DNA of 35,461 nt from Lachnospiraceae bacterium UBA2734 (GCA_002353635.1 DEKA01000039.1:597-36057), one strand, 5' to 3'. Positions 9,389-17,204 are shown, numbered from the stretch's first letter. A program made the numbers and translations. The notes: generated by a model from the letters alone, not told the origin.

Positions 9389-9469
9389 CAGTTACCTCTC
9401 TGAGCGGATATCACAGGGGCGATTTATTTATGCTCCTCGAAAATGTCAGCTGCTTCCCCATGCCTGGAA

Positions 9470-10759
9470 TCAGACATCTCCATAAACAAGTTTCGGGATG
9501 ATCGTGACAAGTGAAGGAATGTAGGTACAAAGAATAAGCACTGCTACACATACAAGAATGTATGGGATAATCTCCTTGATCATCTTGCTGGTACTGCATT
9601 TTACCGTCCCAGCCACGAGGAAGTTATAATTGCCAAACGGCGGTGTGATTGCTCCAATCGCACAGTTCAGGCACATAATCAGACCATAATGCACCATATT
9701 GACTCCCATCTTTGCACCGACAGGTGCCAGAAGAGGAGCAATGACAATCATAGCCGCCATGCCATCCATAAACATGCCAAGAACAAGAAGAAGGATCATG
9801 CTGATAGCAAGGAATACGTACTTGTTCGGTACACTCTGTGTCATCGACTCAGTGAGCCATGCAGGAATACCCTCCCAGCTAAGATAGTGGCTAAGAACAT
9901 TTGCGCCTGCCATGATCATCATGATGCAGGCAGTATTCGTTGCACCATCCAGCATAATCTGCGGCAGATCTGATATTTTCAGTTCTTTGTAAATAAATTT
10001 GCCAACAAACAGAGCGTATACCGCCATCATCGCCCCACCTTCCGTTGGCGTGCAAAGGCCGATGCGCAGTGCCATCACAAGTCCAAAAGGAATAAATAGC
10101 GCCCATAAAGCATCAAGGAAGAGCTTAAGAATCTGCTTTGCCGGCAGCATATGGTCACGTGCTGCCTTATAGCCGCGCTTCTTGGATATAATGTGATTAC
10201 AGATCATCATGCCAACGCACATCATGAGTCCGGGAATATAACCCGCGCACAGAAGTTTTCCTACAGAAACCTGCATGATGCAGGCGTAAACAACCAGTCC
10301 GACTCCAGGAGGAATAATCGGCGTGATGCAGGCAGACGCAGCAGTCACTGCCGCAGAATATTCCAAAGAATACCCGTGTTTAACCATCTCAGGAACCAGA
10401 AGTTTACTCTCCATCGCTGCGTCTGCAGCTCCAGAACCGGAAATACCGCCCATCAACGTAGACAAAAGAATGTTGACATGACCGAGTCCCCCTGTGAGAT
10501 GTCCTACCAGTGCATCCGCCAGCCTGAAAAGCCTTTCAGAGATACCGGAATAATTCATGATCGATCCGGCAATGATAAAAAATGGTATAGCTGCGAGAGA
10601 GAAACTCTCTGTTCCGGCAATCAGTTTCTGAATAATTACCGTCAACTGCGAGGTTGGATCAAGTGCAAAATAAGGAATGACGCAGAGAATCATCGCAAAG
10701 GCAACTGGCATTCCGCAGATGAAGGCAGCCGCAAGAATAATAAGGGGATATAACGTCAT
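9470..10759 (-). CDS. dctM: TRAP transporter large permease subunit
   Basis: Membrane subunit carrying out Na+-coupled transport in a tripartite ATP-independent periplasmic (TRAP) transporter. The 429-residue protein has about a dozen hydrophobic segments and the family motifs AIPFFIIAGSIMNYSGIS, HVNILLSTLMGGISGSGAAD, ITPIIPPGVGLVVYACIM and GMFMDGMAAMIVIAPLLAPV, with CAIGAITPPFGNYNFL near the C-terminus. Length is normal for DctM. ATG at 10759 overlaps the end of dctQ by four bases and has AAGGAGG just upstream, so the two permease subunits are translationally coupled. TRAP systems usually take up organic or sugar acids, which fits the dehydratase downstream. Confidence 0.96.
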   Translation of the reverse strand: MTLYPLIILAAAFICGMPVAFAMILCVIPYFALDPTSQLTVIIQKLIAGTESFSLAAIPFFIIAGSIMNYSGISERLFRLADALVGHLTGGLGHVNILLSTLMGGISGSGAADAAMESKLLVPEMVKHGYSLEYSAAVTAASACITPIIPPGVGLVVYACIMQVSVGKLLCAGYIPGLMMCVGMMICNHIISKKRGYKAARDHMLPAKQILKLFLDALWALFIPFGLVMALRIGLCTPTEGGAMMAVYALFVGKFIYKELKISDLPQIMLDGATNTACIMMIMAGANVLSHYLSWEGIPAWLTESMTQSVPNKYVFLAISMILLLVLGMFMDGMAAMIVIAPLLAPVGAKMGVNMVHYGLIMCLNCAIGAITPPFGNYNFLVAGTVKCSTSKMIKEIIPYILVCVAVLILCTYIPSLVTIIPKLVYGDV

Positions 10760-11361
10760 GATCTCGCCTCCTTACGATTTTCTTCCTGATTGGACTTATC
10801 ATCCGACTTGTCTTCTTTCATCTGCTCTTCAAGCTGCTGAGACTGAGACATGACAAAATTTTTATAGTATCTGTCGTGATTTGTGAAGGCAAGTACGAGA
10901 AAAATAATCGAATAAACTGTCATGCTTCCAAAGCCCAATACAGCCGCAAAATCGACGTATTTATAAGGAATGCGCGATGCTGTCATCAATTTTTTGCTGC
11001 CGGCTGTATATACGACACTGAGATAGAAAAGAAAGAGAAACATACCGGCAAGAATTGCATTAATAGCAACCTTGAAGACATACCGCAAATTTGGAGACAG
11101 GCGATCTGTCAGAAAATCCATACCGAAGTGCTGATTTCTCTTATACGCGGCCGCTCCGCCTACGAACGTTGTGTAAATCAACATGATATCGCACACATCC
11201 GTACTCCAACTGATACCGTGATTAAAGCAATATCTGGCAATAATTGTGATGACACATAAAACAGTCATAAACGATACCGCCAGAATGCACAGCAGCTCTT
11301 CCCAATTGAGAATAAAAAATAGCAAAGGATTTTTCGTTTTTTTCATTTTCGCTCCCGCCAA
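10756..11361 (-). CDS. dctQ: TRAP transporter small permease subunit
   Basis: Small membrane subunit partnering DctM, about 200 residues with four hydrophobic segments (around residues 15-40, 50-68, 90-112 and 135-158). GISWSTDVCDIMLIYTTFVG followed by GAAAYKRNQHFGMDFL is the characteristic DctQ segment. The tail after residue 165 is highly charged and Gln/Glu/Lys-rich. The frame opens with TTG at 11361, preceded at seven bases by GGAGG; ATG at 11346, giving MKKTKNPLLF, is the alternative and has only GGGAG nearby. The gene follows dctP after about 207 bases containing a hairpin. Confidence 0.92.
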   Translation of the reverse strand: MAGAKMKKTKNPLLFFILNWEELLCILAVSFMTVLCVITIIARYCFNHGISWSTDVCDIMLIYTTFVGGAAAYKRNQHFGMDFLTDRLSPNLRYVFKVAINAILAGMFLFLFYLSVVYTAGSKKLMTASRIPYKYVDFAAVLGFGSMTVYSIIFLVLAFTNHDRYYKNFVMSQSQQLEEQMKEDKSDDKSNQEENRKEARS

Positions 11362-11430
11362 AAGAAGACCTCCGGTGCCGGCAAGCAGCTTCGACTATAG
11401 GTTCAATAGCTCAAACATTAGAAACAGGCA

Positions 11431-11453
11431 GGAGGCGGTATACTGCCGCCTCC
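11431..11453 (-). repeat. Intergenic hairpin between dctP and dctQ
   Basis: GGAGGCGG and CCGCCTCC form a perfect 8-bp stem with a seven-base loop. There is no T-run after it on the minus strand, so it is better read as an RNA stability or partial-termination element. Such an element would keep the abundant binding protein mRNA apart from the permease genes. This role is inferred from position. Confidence 0.5.
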
Positions 11454-11568
11454 CTTTATGTTCTGCTCATGTTCTCCGCAATCCGGCAGCCCAATGAGGT
11501 AAAAGTTGCAGGAACATGCAATATTATTATCTGTTACTACTGCTATTGCTCCTCCTGTGCAGACTTTG

Positions 11569-12684
11569 TTAACGGCCAAGAGCCTGATTAATCTTGTCCA
11601 TTATGCCGTCACTGAGATCAAAATCGTTAGCAGAATCTTCAGCAGCTGCATACATTGTCTTTTTGTCTGCATCCGAAGGCTCTACAAAAGTCACACCCGC
11701 ATCTTCCAATTTCTTCTTGTACTCTGCCTGGCTGTTCTTGTTGGCTTCCTCATATGTCTTGCCGCCATCTTCAAATGCCTGCTTAACAGCCTTCTGATCA
11801 TCTTCTGACAGCGAATTAAAAATATCTGAATTCATTGCCCACATGCAAGGTGCGTACGCATGTTCATCTGCGTAGCAATATTTAGCTACTTCATATAGAG
11901 AATTGTTGTAGAGAGTGTCATAGCCAAATTCGCAGGCATCGATTGTTTTCTGCTGAAGAGCAGTATAAGTATCTGCCAGGGACATAGACTGCGTCGTTGC
12001 TCCAAGTCTTGTAAAATACGAGATGTAGTTGGCAAGCGGAGTTCTGATAATCATGCCCTTAAAATCTGCAACAGAATTAACTGGCTTGTTAGAAAGAACA
12101 CACCTGGGCATATTGCCCCAGTTAACAGCAAGGATCTTTATATTAGACTTTTCCTCCAAAGGCTTAACCATATCCCAGAAAAGATCTGAGTCATTGATTT
12201 TGTCGCAGTCCTCGTAACTTCTGAGTTCGAACATCAGATCCAGTGCCATCAGATCTTCATTTCCATAATCACAAAAAGCTGAAGGAGATGTGCCGTCTAC
12301 AATGTTGGCGCCGCCGGTAATAGCTTCAATATCGTCCTGGAAGGTTCCAAGTTCGCCGTTGTTATGAATCTCAAGAGTGACTCTGCCATCCGTGTTTTTC
12401 TCGATCTGCTCCTTCACTGATTCAATAGCCTTGGACTTCTCCGAATCGGCCGTCTCACTCATATTGACACGAAGTACCGTTGCATCTGCTTTGGCAGTAG
12501 CAGTGCTCTCTGTTCCTGCTGCAGATGATGATGCCGCATCTGCAGTTATGCTGCTTGCAGACGATGCTGCAGAAGAAGATCCGGATGCTCCGGACGACTT
12601 ATTGGAAGCTCCACATCCAATCGCCGCCACTGAAAGTGCGCTGACAGCTAATAAAGAAATAAGTTTCTTGCCAAACCTCTTCAT
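11569..12684 (-). CDS. dctP: TRAP transporter solute-binding lipoprotein
   Basis: Extracytoplasmic substrate receptor of the TRAP transporter, 371 residues. It begins MKRFGKKLISLLAVSALSVA followed by AIGC, a lipoprotein signal whose lipid-bearing Cys is about residue 24. A Ser/Ala-rich linker of about 45 residues follows, then the DctP fold: GRVTLEIHNNGELGTFQDDI, the family segment DFKGMIIRTPLANYISYFTR, and TYTALQQKTIDACEFGYDTL. ATG 12684 is chosen because GGAGG stands six bases upstream and it places the signal peptide at the N-terminus; in-frame codons further upstream lack this. It is the first gene of the catabolic operon and probably the most highly expressed. The ligand is probably a sugar acid, by analogy with the enzymes encoded downstream. 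Confidence 0.95.
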   Translation of the reverse strand: MKRFGKKLISLLAVSALSVAAIGCGASNKSSGASGSSSAASSASSITADAASSSAAGTESTATAKADATVLRVNMSETADSEKSKAIESVKEQIEKNTDGRVTLEIHNNGELGTFQDDIEAITGGANIVDGTSPSAFCDYGNEDLMALDLMFELRSYEDCDKINDSDLFWDMVKPLEEKSNIKILAVNWGNMPRCVLSNKPVNSVADFKGMIIRTPLANYISYFTRLGATTQSMSLADTYTALQQKTIDACEFGYDTLYNNSLYEVAKYCYADEHAYAPCMWAMNSDIFNSLSEDDQKAVKQAFEDGGKTYEEANKNSQAEYKKKLEDAGVTFVEPSDADKKTMYAAAEDSANDFDLSDGIMDKINQALGR

Positions 12685-13217
12685 GATTTTCCTCCAATTC
12701 ATCCCGATGTGCGCATCAGCCTTACATTCGGTTGACTGCTGTTGCAATAATACATATCAGCCGTTGCGGACAGCCGCGGACTGATCCTCAACGGATAAGC
12801 AACTAACTGTGTGAAAGATTTCACATGTATTATTTGTCTGTTGAAAGTTTTATTTTATAATTAATTGTTTTGCATATCTTTCATTGTAATTTTCAATATA
12901 TAAGACATTATGCTGTTATTTCCCTTTTTCATCTTCAATAATATTGTTATTTTGACATGCATTCTATCAATCTATTCCGACATACTAATGAAATATTATG
13001 TTTTATGATATTTCTCCATTATTTTTCAATTTTCTATTTTTAAATAATAGTATCAGTTTAGAAGTGTAAATGAATAGAAATATATAATCACCAGTACTAT
13101 GCTGAAAGTGATATATCAGACATAAAACGAATGCAGTTGAACGATTTTATCTCCTAATCTCAGTTCAAACCGTTCATTTTTATTAGTGAAAATAACTGAG
13201 TAGAAAATGAGGCAAAA
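12685..13217. promoter_or_regulatory. Divergent, AT-rich regulatory region between dctP and the YcxB-like gene
   Basis: No gene is apparent. The sequence from about 12830 to 13200 is conspicuously AT-rich compared with the rest of the window. It must hold the dctP promoter (minus) and the promoter of the plus-strand gene at 13218, but I could not assign convincing -35/-10 pairs to either. Visible elements are a perfect palindrome at 12810-12825 and, in the dctP leader, the inverted pair CCGTTG (12761-12766) and CAACGG (12789-12794). Confidence 0.6.
12810..12825. promoter_or_regulatory. Perfect 16-bp palindrome, candidate operator of the catabolic operon
   Basis: TGTGAAAGATTTCACA is a perfect 7-2-7 inverted repeat about 125 bases upstream of the dctP start. 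It fits the E. coli-type CRP pattern TGTGA-N6-TCACA, though Clostridia do not normally use that system. A different local regulator, such as the operon's AraC protein or a Crp/Fnr relative, could bind it. Confidence 0.55.
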
Positions 13218-13820
13218 ATGATAACGGCGTCCATGCAGCATACAGAGAAAACTATTGAACGTCTGGCACTGATGCAATATCAGACATTCGGTCTTTCACA
13301 GAAGATAGCCCAAGGTGTGGTTGCATGTATGCTGATTGCGATTGGGGTCAGAGACTGGGTACGATTACCGATTCTTGCTATTCTGTGCATGTTCATCGGG
13401 TGTTGGATGTTCTCTGCGTTCAGAGCAGTTCCGCAGTACCGGGCGAAGAAGGTATGCCAGAATTTCCACGGAAATTACCCATATACAAGATACGAATTCA
13501 GAAAAGACCATTTTACTTTTTATGGAGACAGTGGTAAAGAAACCGTCCCTTATGCGCGGCTGATCCGGCTCGTCGAGGACTCCGCTTATCTCTATTTATA
13601 CATCAGCAGACAGTCTGCCTTCATGATCGATCTTAAGACACTCAGACCGGAAGAGAATTCAAAGGGGATTGAAAAACAGTCAAAATCGCAAATCCAGCTG
13701 CAAAATATACTAAAGGAGATGATTTCTGAAGGATCCGGACTGCAGTGGACAAGGCCTCATGCGCGGGCAGGCCTAAGCCTGTTGTCAATCATGCGCAGTT
13801 ACAGAGTTACCCGTCACTAG
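13218..13820 (+). CDS. YcxB-like membrane protein
   Basis: Protein of unknown function, 200 residues, resembling the YcxB family. Two adjacent hydrophobic segments (about residues 32-50 and 52-68) are followed by the family's C-terminal domain. That domain includes YEFRKDHFTFYGDSGKETVP, then YARLIRLVEDSAYLYLYISR and QSAFMIDLKTLRPEE, a pattern characteristic of YcxB-like proteins. The last 30 or so residues are basic and unlike the family. ATG 13218 has GAGG six bases upstream. It is alone on the plus strand, divergent from dctP, and followed by two hairpins. I infer no role in the sugar-acid pathway. Confidence 0.8.
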   Translation: MITASMQHTEKTIERLALMQYQTFGLSQKIAQGVVACMLIAIGVRDWVRLPILAILCMFIGCWMFSAFRAVPQYRAKKVCQNFHGNYPYTRYEFRKDHFTFYGDSGKETVPYARLIRLVEDSAYLYLYISRQSAFMIDLKTLRPEENSKGIEKQSKSQIQLQNILKEMISEGSGLQWTRPHARAGLSLLSIMRSYRVTRH

Positions 13821-13910
13821 ATCGATATTCAAAAGGGCAGTGAAATTGTCTGGAAACCAACTTCATTATTGATGATAACCGTCGTTTCTGATGGACCGGC
13901 CCGCAATAAG

Positions 13911-13936
13911 AAAAGGCGGGTACATCTGCCGTTTTT
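13911..13936 (+). terminator. Weak terminator after the YcxB-like gene
   Basis: AAAAGGCGG, a short loop, then CTGCCGTTTTT: a 5-bp stem with one wobble pair flanked by A- and T-runs, about 90 bases after the stop codon. Confidence 0.45.
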
Positions 13937-13980
13937 ATTACCTCTGCCAGAATCCTCGGGACAGAAATTCAAGTGTGTGA

Positions 13981-14025
13981 ACAGCCTGTAAGATCAATTG
14001 TATCAGATCTCTCCGGCTGTTTTTT
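13981..14025 (+). terminator. Terminator after the YcxB-like gene
   Basis: ACAGCC pairs with GGCTGT, and inside it AGATC pairs with GATCT across a ten-base loop. TTTTT follows directly on the plus strand. It separates the YcxB-like gene from the promoter of the small peptide gene. Confidence 0.7.
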
Positions 14026-14097
14026 GCTGCCATTTGAAACCGTAAAGGTTTGCATATCAATATTTGGCGATTATATCCAAAAAGTCTTGTCAAAAAC

Positions 14098-14126
14098 TGG
14101 ACAATGTCACAGTCCTGTGCTACAGT
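14098..14126 (+). promoter_or_regulatory. Candidate promoter of the small peptide gene
   Basis: Plus strand: -35 TGGACA (14098-14103), 17-base spacer, -10 TACAGT (14121-14126). The -35 differs from consensus at one position and the -10 at two. It lies about 145 bases before the peptide start; nothing else is encoded between. Confidence 0.5.
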
Positions 14127-14270
14127 ACTGATTGCGCAGAAGGAGAATATTTTATTATTTCTATCGAATTATTGGGATTTATTCTCATGATAAACTACTC
14201 TTGAACTGTGCAGATCTTTTCTTATATTGAGGATTGTCATGTACATCACGCTTGTGAAAGGAGGACCACC

Positions 14271-14456
14271 ATGACAAACACAATCAAAAATAATGTTATC
14301 GCTATGATCGCTGCTGTCCTTGTTGCAGTACTCGTTGCCCTGAGTGGAGTTTCCACACACAGCGAGGCCAGGGCAGTTGATGCAGGCTCTGCCACCAATG
14401 CACAGCAGGCGATTGCACAGTGGACAGATTCTGTCAATGTATACAGACTCTGGTAA
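14271..14456 (+). CDS. Small secreted or membrane-anchored peptide, 61 residues
   Basis: I do not recognise a family. The product begins MTNTIKNNVIAMIAAVLVAV, with a hydrophobic stretch at residues 9-28 preceded by Lys, as in a signal peptide or membrane anchor. If cleaved near HSEA-RA (about residue 33), it would release about 28 residues ending QWTDSVNVYRLW, rich in Ala, Gln and aromatic residues. The ribosome binding site is excellent (AAAGGAGG about nine bases before ATG). There is a promoter-like sequence upstream and a strong terminator downstream, so this is very likely a real transcription unit despite its size. An in-frame ATG at 14208 lacks a binding site and would bury the hydrophobic segment. 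It lies convergent to rplA, inside the region that splits the ribosomal gene block. An exported signalling peptide is one possibility. Confidence 0.7.
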   Translation: MTNTIKNNVIAMIAAVLVAVLVALSGVSTHSEARAVDAGSATNAQQAIAQWTDSVNVYRLW

Positions 14457-14540
14457 AAGGCGCATCGCGCACCCGTGCAGAGGCTGCAAGAGCTCCTGAA
14501 AAAGGCGGCTCTGCCGCAATAATATCCGGCCGTCAAAAAA

Positions 14541-14573
14541 CCTCCCGCAGAAATCACTCTGCGGGAGGTTTTT
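14541..14573. terminator. Strong bidirectional terminator
   Basis: CCTCCCGCAG and CTGCGGGAGG form a perfect 10-bp stem with an eight-base loop. TTTTT follows on the plus strand, and TTTTTT follows on the minus strand. It ends both the small peptide transcript (plus) and the rplKA transcript (minus), 27 bases past the rplA stop codon. Confidence 0.92.
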
Positions 14574-14599
14574 GTTTGCATTCTGTTCAGACAGGTGAA

Positions 14600-15289
14600 T
14601 TAATATCTGTTGGCGACGATCTTTACGCCGGGGCCCATGGTTGTTGCCATGGAGATGCTCTTCAGATACTGGCCCTTTACTGTGGACGGCTTAGCCTTCT
14701 CGATAGCAGCCATCAGAGCATTGTAGTTCTGAAGAAGCTGATCTTCTGTGAAGGAAGCCTTTCCGATTGTTACATGGATGATGTTGGCTTTGTCGAGTCT
14801 GTACTCAACCTGGCCGGCTTTGATGTCGTTGATGGCCTTTGTCACATCCATGGTAACTGTGCCGGCCTTCGGGTTAGGCATTAAACCCTTAGGTCCGAGG
14901 ATCTTACCAAGACGTCCAACGATGCCCATCATATCAGGTGTAGCAACGACAACGTCGAAATCCAGCCAGCCTTCCTTCTGGATCTTCTCCATATATTCCT
15001 GACCGCCGACATAATCAGCGCCTGCTGCCTGTGCCTCATCTACCTTTGTGCCCTTAGCGAAAACAAGGACACGCACCTTCTTGCCTGTGCCGGCAGGGAG
15101 AACAACAGACCCGCGGATCTGCTGGTCAGCGTGACGGGAATCGCACCCTGTGCGGATATTCAGCTCAACGGACTCGTCGAACTTAGCGGTAGCTGTCTTC
15201 TTGACAAGAGCGACAGCCTCTTCGGGCTCATACTGCTTTGCTCTGTCGATGAGCTTGGCTGCCTCTGTATATTTCTTACCGTGTTTCAT
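14600..15289 (-). CDS. rplA: Ribosomal protein L1
   Basis: 23S rRNA-binding protein of the L1 stalk, 229 residues, normal length. It begins [20 protein letters not shown] and contains the signature [20 protein letters not shown] followed by PNPKAGTVT, and [17 protein letters not shown] near the C-terminus. AAGGAGG six bases before ATG 15289 fixes the start. It lies 59 bases after rplK and is the last gene of this transcript, ending at the strong hairpin 14541-14573. In most Firmicutes rplJ would come next; here it is more than 10 kb away. L1 typically represses its own operon by binding the rplK leader. Confidence 0.98.
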   Translation of the reverse strand: MKHGKKYTEAAKLIDRAKQYEPEEAVALVKKTATAKFDESVELNIRTGCDSRHADQQIRGSVVLPAGTGKKVRVLVFAKGTKVDEAQAAGADYVGGQEYMEKIQKEGWLDFDVVVATPDMMGIVGRLGKILGPKGLMPNPKAGTVTMDVTKAINDIKAGQVEYRLDKANIIHVTIGKASFTEDQLLQNYNALMAAIEKAKPSTVKGQYLKSISMATTMGPGVKIVANRY

Positions 15290-15348
15290 TATAAACCTCC
15301 TTAGTGGTCGGACGGCTTTTTGAGCCTCCCACGTTTACCTGTACGGAA

Positions 15349-15774
15349 TCAGTCAGTAACAGTGATTCCCATGCTTCTGGCAGTGCCCTCGATCATGCTC
15401 ATAGCTGCCTCAACGGAAGCTGCATTCAGATCAGGCATCTTCTTCTCGGCGATTTCCTTCACCTGGGCCTTGGTCACGGATGCAACCTTGGTCTTGTTCG
15501 GCTCACCGGAAGCCTTCTGGATGCCGGCTGCCTTCTTGAGAAGAACTGCTGCAGGCGGAGTCTTTGTAACGAAGCTGAAGCTTCTGTCCGCATATACGGT
15601 GATGACAACGGGGATGATCACATCTCCCTCTTTTGCTGTCTTTGCGTTGAACTGCTTGGTGAACTCAACAATGTTGACACCGTGCTGTCCAAGGGCAGGT
15701 CCTACGGGCGGAGCGGGTGTTGCTTTGCCGGCCTGGATCTGTAATTTGATGTAACCAGTTACTTTCTTAGCCAT
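15349..15774 (-). CDS. rplK: Ribosomal protein L11
   Basis: Component of the GTPase-associated centre of the 50S subunit, 141 residues. It begins [20 protein letters not shown], then [20 protein letters not shown], the universal L11 signature. The C-terminal rRNA-binding domain includes [20 protein letters not shown] and ends MGITVTD. The binding site AAGGAGG lies directly upstream, and the 12 bases CCACTAAGGAGG recur exactly ahead of rplA. It lies 114 bases after nusG, the gap holding two inverted repeats. Confidence 0.98.
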   Translation of the reverse strand: MAKKVTGYIKLQIQAGKATPAPPVGPALGQHGVNIVEFTKQFNAKTAKEGDVIIPVVITVYADRSFSFVTKTPPAAVLLKKAAGIQKASGEPNKTKVASVTKAQVKEIAEKKMPDLNAASVEAAMSMIEGTARSMGITVTD

Positions 15775-15857
15775 TTTTTCCTCCTTAGTGGTTTAGCGCA
15801 GGGGCATATTCCTGCTCCCACTTCATTGTGCTGCATGCGCAGCTGGTGTATGCCCAA

Positions 15858-15874
15858 CAGACCGGACCGGTCTG
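15858..15874. repeat. Perfect palindrome in the rplK leader
   Basis: CAGACCGG and CCGGTCTG flank a single base, 84 bases upstream of rplK. As RNA the same bases can form a 6-bp hairpin with a five-base loop. A second small hairpin, GCTGC-ATGC-GCAGC, sits at 15830-15843. They could belong to a leader bound by L1, or be a DNA operator. No T-run follows, so this is not a terminator. Confidence 0.45.
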
Positions 15875-15888
15875 TGTGTGCCGTTTGA

Positions 15889-16647
15889 TCAGTTCGTCTT
15901 GCGAACCTCTGCGAAGCTGATTTCCACAGGTGTCTCTCTTCCGAAGAGCTCCACGCTGATCGTGGCAACCTGCTTATTGTAATCGATCTTGGTCACTGTG
16001 CCAAGTGTATCTTTCCAGACGCCCGCAACGACTGCAACAGGATCGCCGACCTTGAAGTCAACGCTGATGTTGCCTGTTCTGATGCCTAGAGGCCTCATCT
16101 CCGCCTCGGAGAGCGGCACAGGCTTGGATCCCGGGCCTACGAAGCCGGTGACACCGGTCGTGTTGCGGACCACATACCATGTCTCGTCGTTCATGATCAT
16201 ATGAACGAGTACATAGCCGGGGAACATCTTTCTCGGCACTGCTTTTCTGACGCCGTTCTTGACTTCGACGACATCCTGCATAGGTACGCGTACCTCAAAG
16301 ATCTGGTTCTCAAGATGACGGTTTTCGATTGTGCGGTCAAGATTGCTCTTGACCTTATTCTCATATCCCGAGTAAGTATGTGCCACATACCACTTGGGCT
16401 CATCAGAGATGGCGCTCTCATCGAGTGCGTTCTCCGAATCCTCTCCTGCCGCCTCCTGGGAAGAGATGCTCGCGGCCATGACAGCCTCTTCCGCCTTATC
16501 CTGTGTAATCTTCTCGTCCTGGTGAAGAACGCGCTCTGCCTCTGCGTTTTCGATCGCAGCTGCCTTCTTTGTAAAATCGGGACGGTCGATCTTGCGCACT
16601 TCCGGCAGCACGCCCGCTTTGACCTTTACTCCTGTCTTCTCTGCCAC
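15889..16647 (-). CDS. nusG: Transcription antitermination factor NusG with long N-terminal extension
   Basis: RNA polymerase-associated elongation factor. The NGN domain begins near residue 85 (KWYVAHTYSGYENKVKSNLD) and includes MFPGYVLVHMIMNDETWYVV, RNTTGVTGFVGPGSKPVPLS and the C-terminal KOW domain FKVGDPVAVVAGVWKDTLGT. The product is 252 residues against the usual 170-180; the excess is all at the N-terminus, which is rich in Glu, Ala and Lys with an acidic stretch at about 64-83. The start is GTG at 16647 with GAGGT eight bases upstream, 32 bases after secE. An internal ATG at residue 57 has a GAGG-like element upstream and could give a shorter form; translation from there would still leave about 28 extra residues. 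Confidence 0.95.
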   Translation of the reverse strand: MAEKTGVKVKAGVLPEVRKIDRPDFTKKAAAIENAEAERVLHQDEKITQDKAEEAVMAASISSQEAAGEDSENALDESAISDEPKWYVAHTYSGYENKVKSNLDRTIENRHLENQIFEVRVPMQDVVEVKNGVRKAVPRKMFPGYVLVHMIMNDETWYVVRNTTGVTGFVGPGSKPVPLSEAEMRPLGIRTGNISVDFKVGDPVAVVAGVWKDTLGTVTKIDYNKQVATISVELFGRETPVEISFAEVRKTN

Positions 16648-16679
16648 TTCTTATTACCTCGTATAGAATGCGTCTGTCT

Positions 16680-16898
16680 TCAGACCTTAAGTGTTATAAG
16701 GAAGTTGATCAGATTCTCAAAACCAAAGTCCAGAAGCGCGATGATCGCGCCAACGACGATGCTGACGGCGAGTACGGCGATCAGCTCCCTCACGAGCGTA
16801 TCGCGGTCCGGCCAGATAATCTTTCTGAACTCAGACTGAACGCCCTGCCAGAAGCCGCCGGTCTTGGATTTCTTCGCTTTTGTATCTGTACTGCCCAT
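16680..16898 (-). CDS. secE: Preprotein translocase subunit SecE
   Basis: Small essential subunit of the SecYEG protein-conducting channel in the cytoplasmic membrane. The 72-residue product has a basic N-terminus, then GFWQGVQSEFRKIIWPDRDT, the conserved amphipathic SecE motif, then one membrane segment (about residues 38-58). Length is typical for the single-span Firmicute form. GGGAG five bases before ATG 16898 supports the start. It sits between rpmG and nusG in the canonical order. Confidence 0.97.
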   Translation of the reverse strand: MGSTDTKAKKSKTGGFWQGVQSEFRKIIWPDRDTLVRELIAVLAVSIVVGAIIALLDFGFENLINFLITLKV

Positions 16899-16974
16899 GA
16901 TTTCTCCCGTACATCCCCTCAGACAAATGCTGCATCTAACGTCCGACCTGCATCCGATCTTTCAGCGCAGCGGA

Positions 16975-17124
16975 TTACTTGGTCTCCTTATGAAGAGTGT
17001 GCTTCTTGCAGAATCTGCAGTACTTTCTCATCTCAACACGCTCGGGATGTGTCTTCTTATCCTTGGTTGTGTCATAGTTGCGGCGCTTGCACTCTGTGCA
17101 TGCCAGTGTAATTCTTGTACGCAT
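16975..17124 (-). CDS. rpmG: Ribosomal protein L33
   Basis: Small 50S protein of 49 residues, read directly on the minus strand from ATG 17124. It starts [20 protein letters not shown] and ends [14 protein letters not shown]. The two CxxC pairs (CTEC and CRFC) are intact, so this is the zinc-binding form. GGAGGT eight bases upstream fixes the start. It is the first gene of the rpmG-secE-nusG-rplKA transcript, behind a consensus-like promoter. Confidence 0.96.
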   Translation of the reverse strand: MRTRITLACTECKRRNYDTTKDKKTHPERVEMRKYCRFCKKHTLHKETK

Positions 17125-17204
17125 AGTTTTGTACCTCCATAGATGAACTATACGCCGGTGTTCGGCCAGACGGCCTCCCGGCTGCCCGCTTTGCGGACAT
17201 TTCG

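Noticed and set aside
12810..12825. cre site for CcpA
   Set aside because: The palindrome lacks the central CG and the general cre pattern; it fits a TGTGA-N6-TCACA symmetry better.
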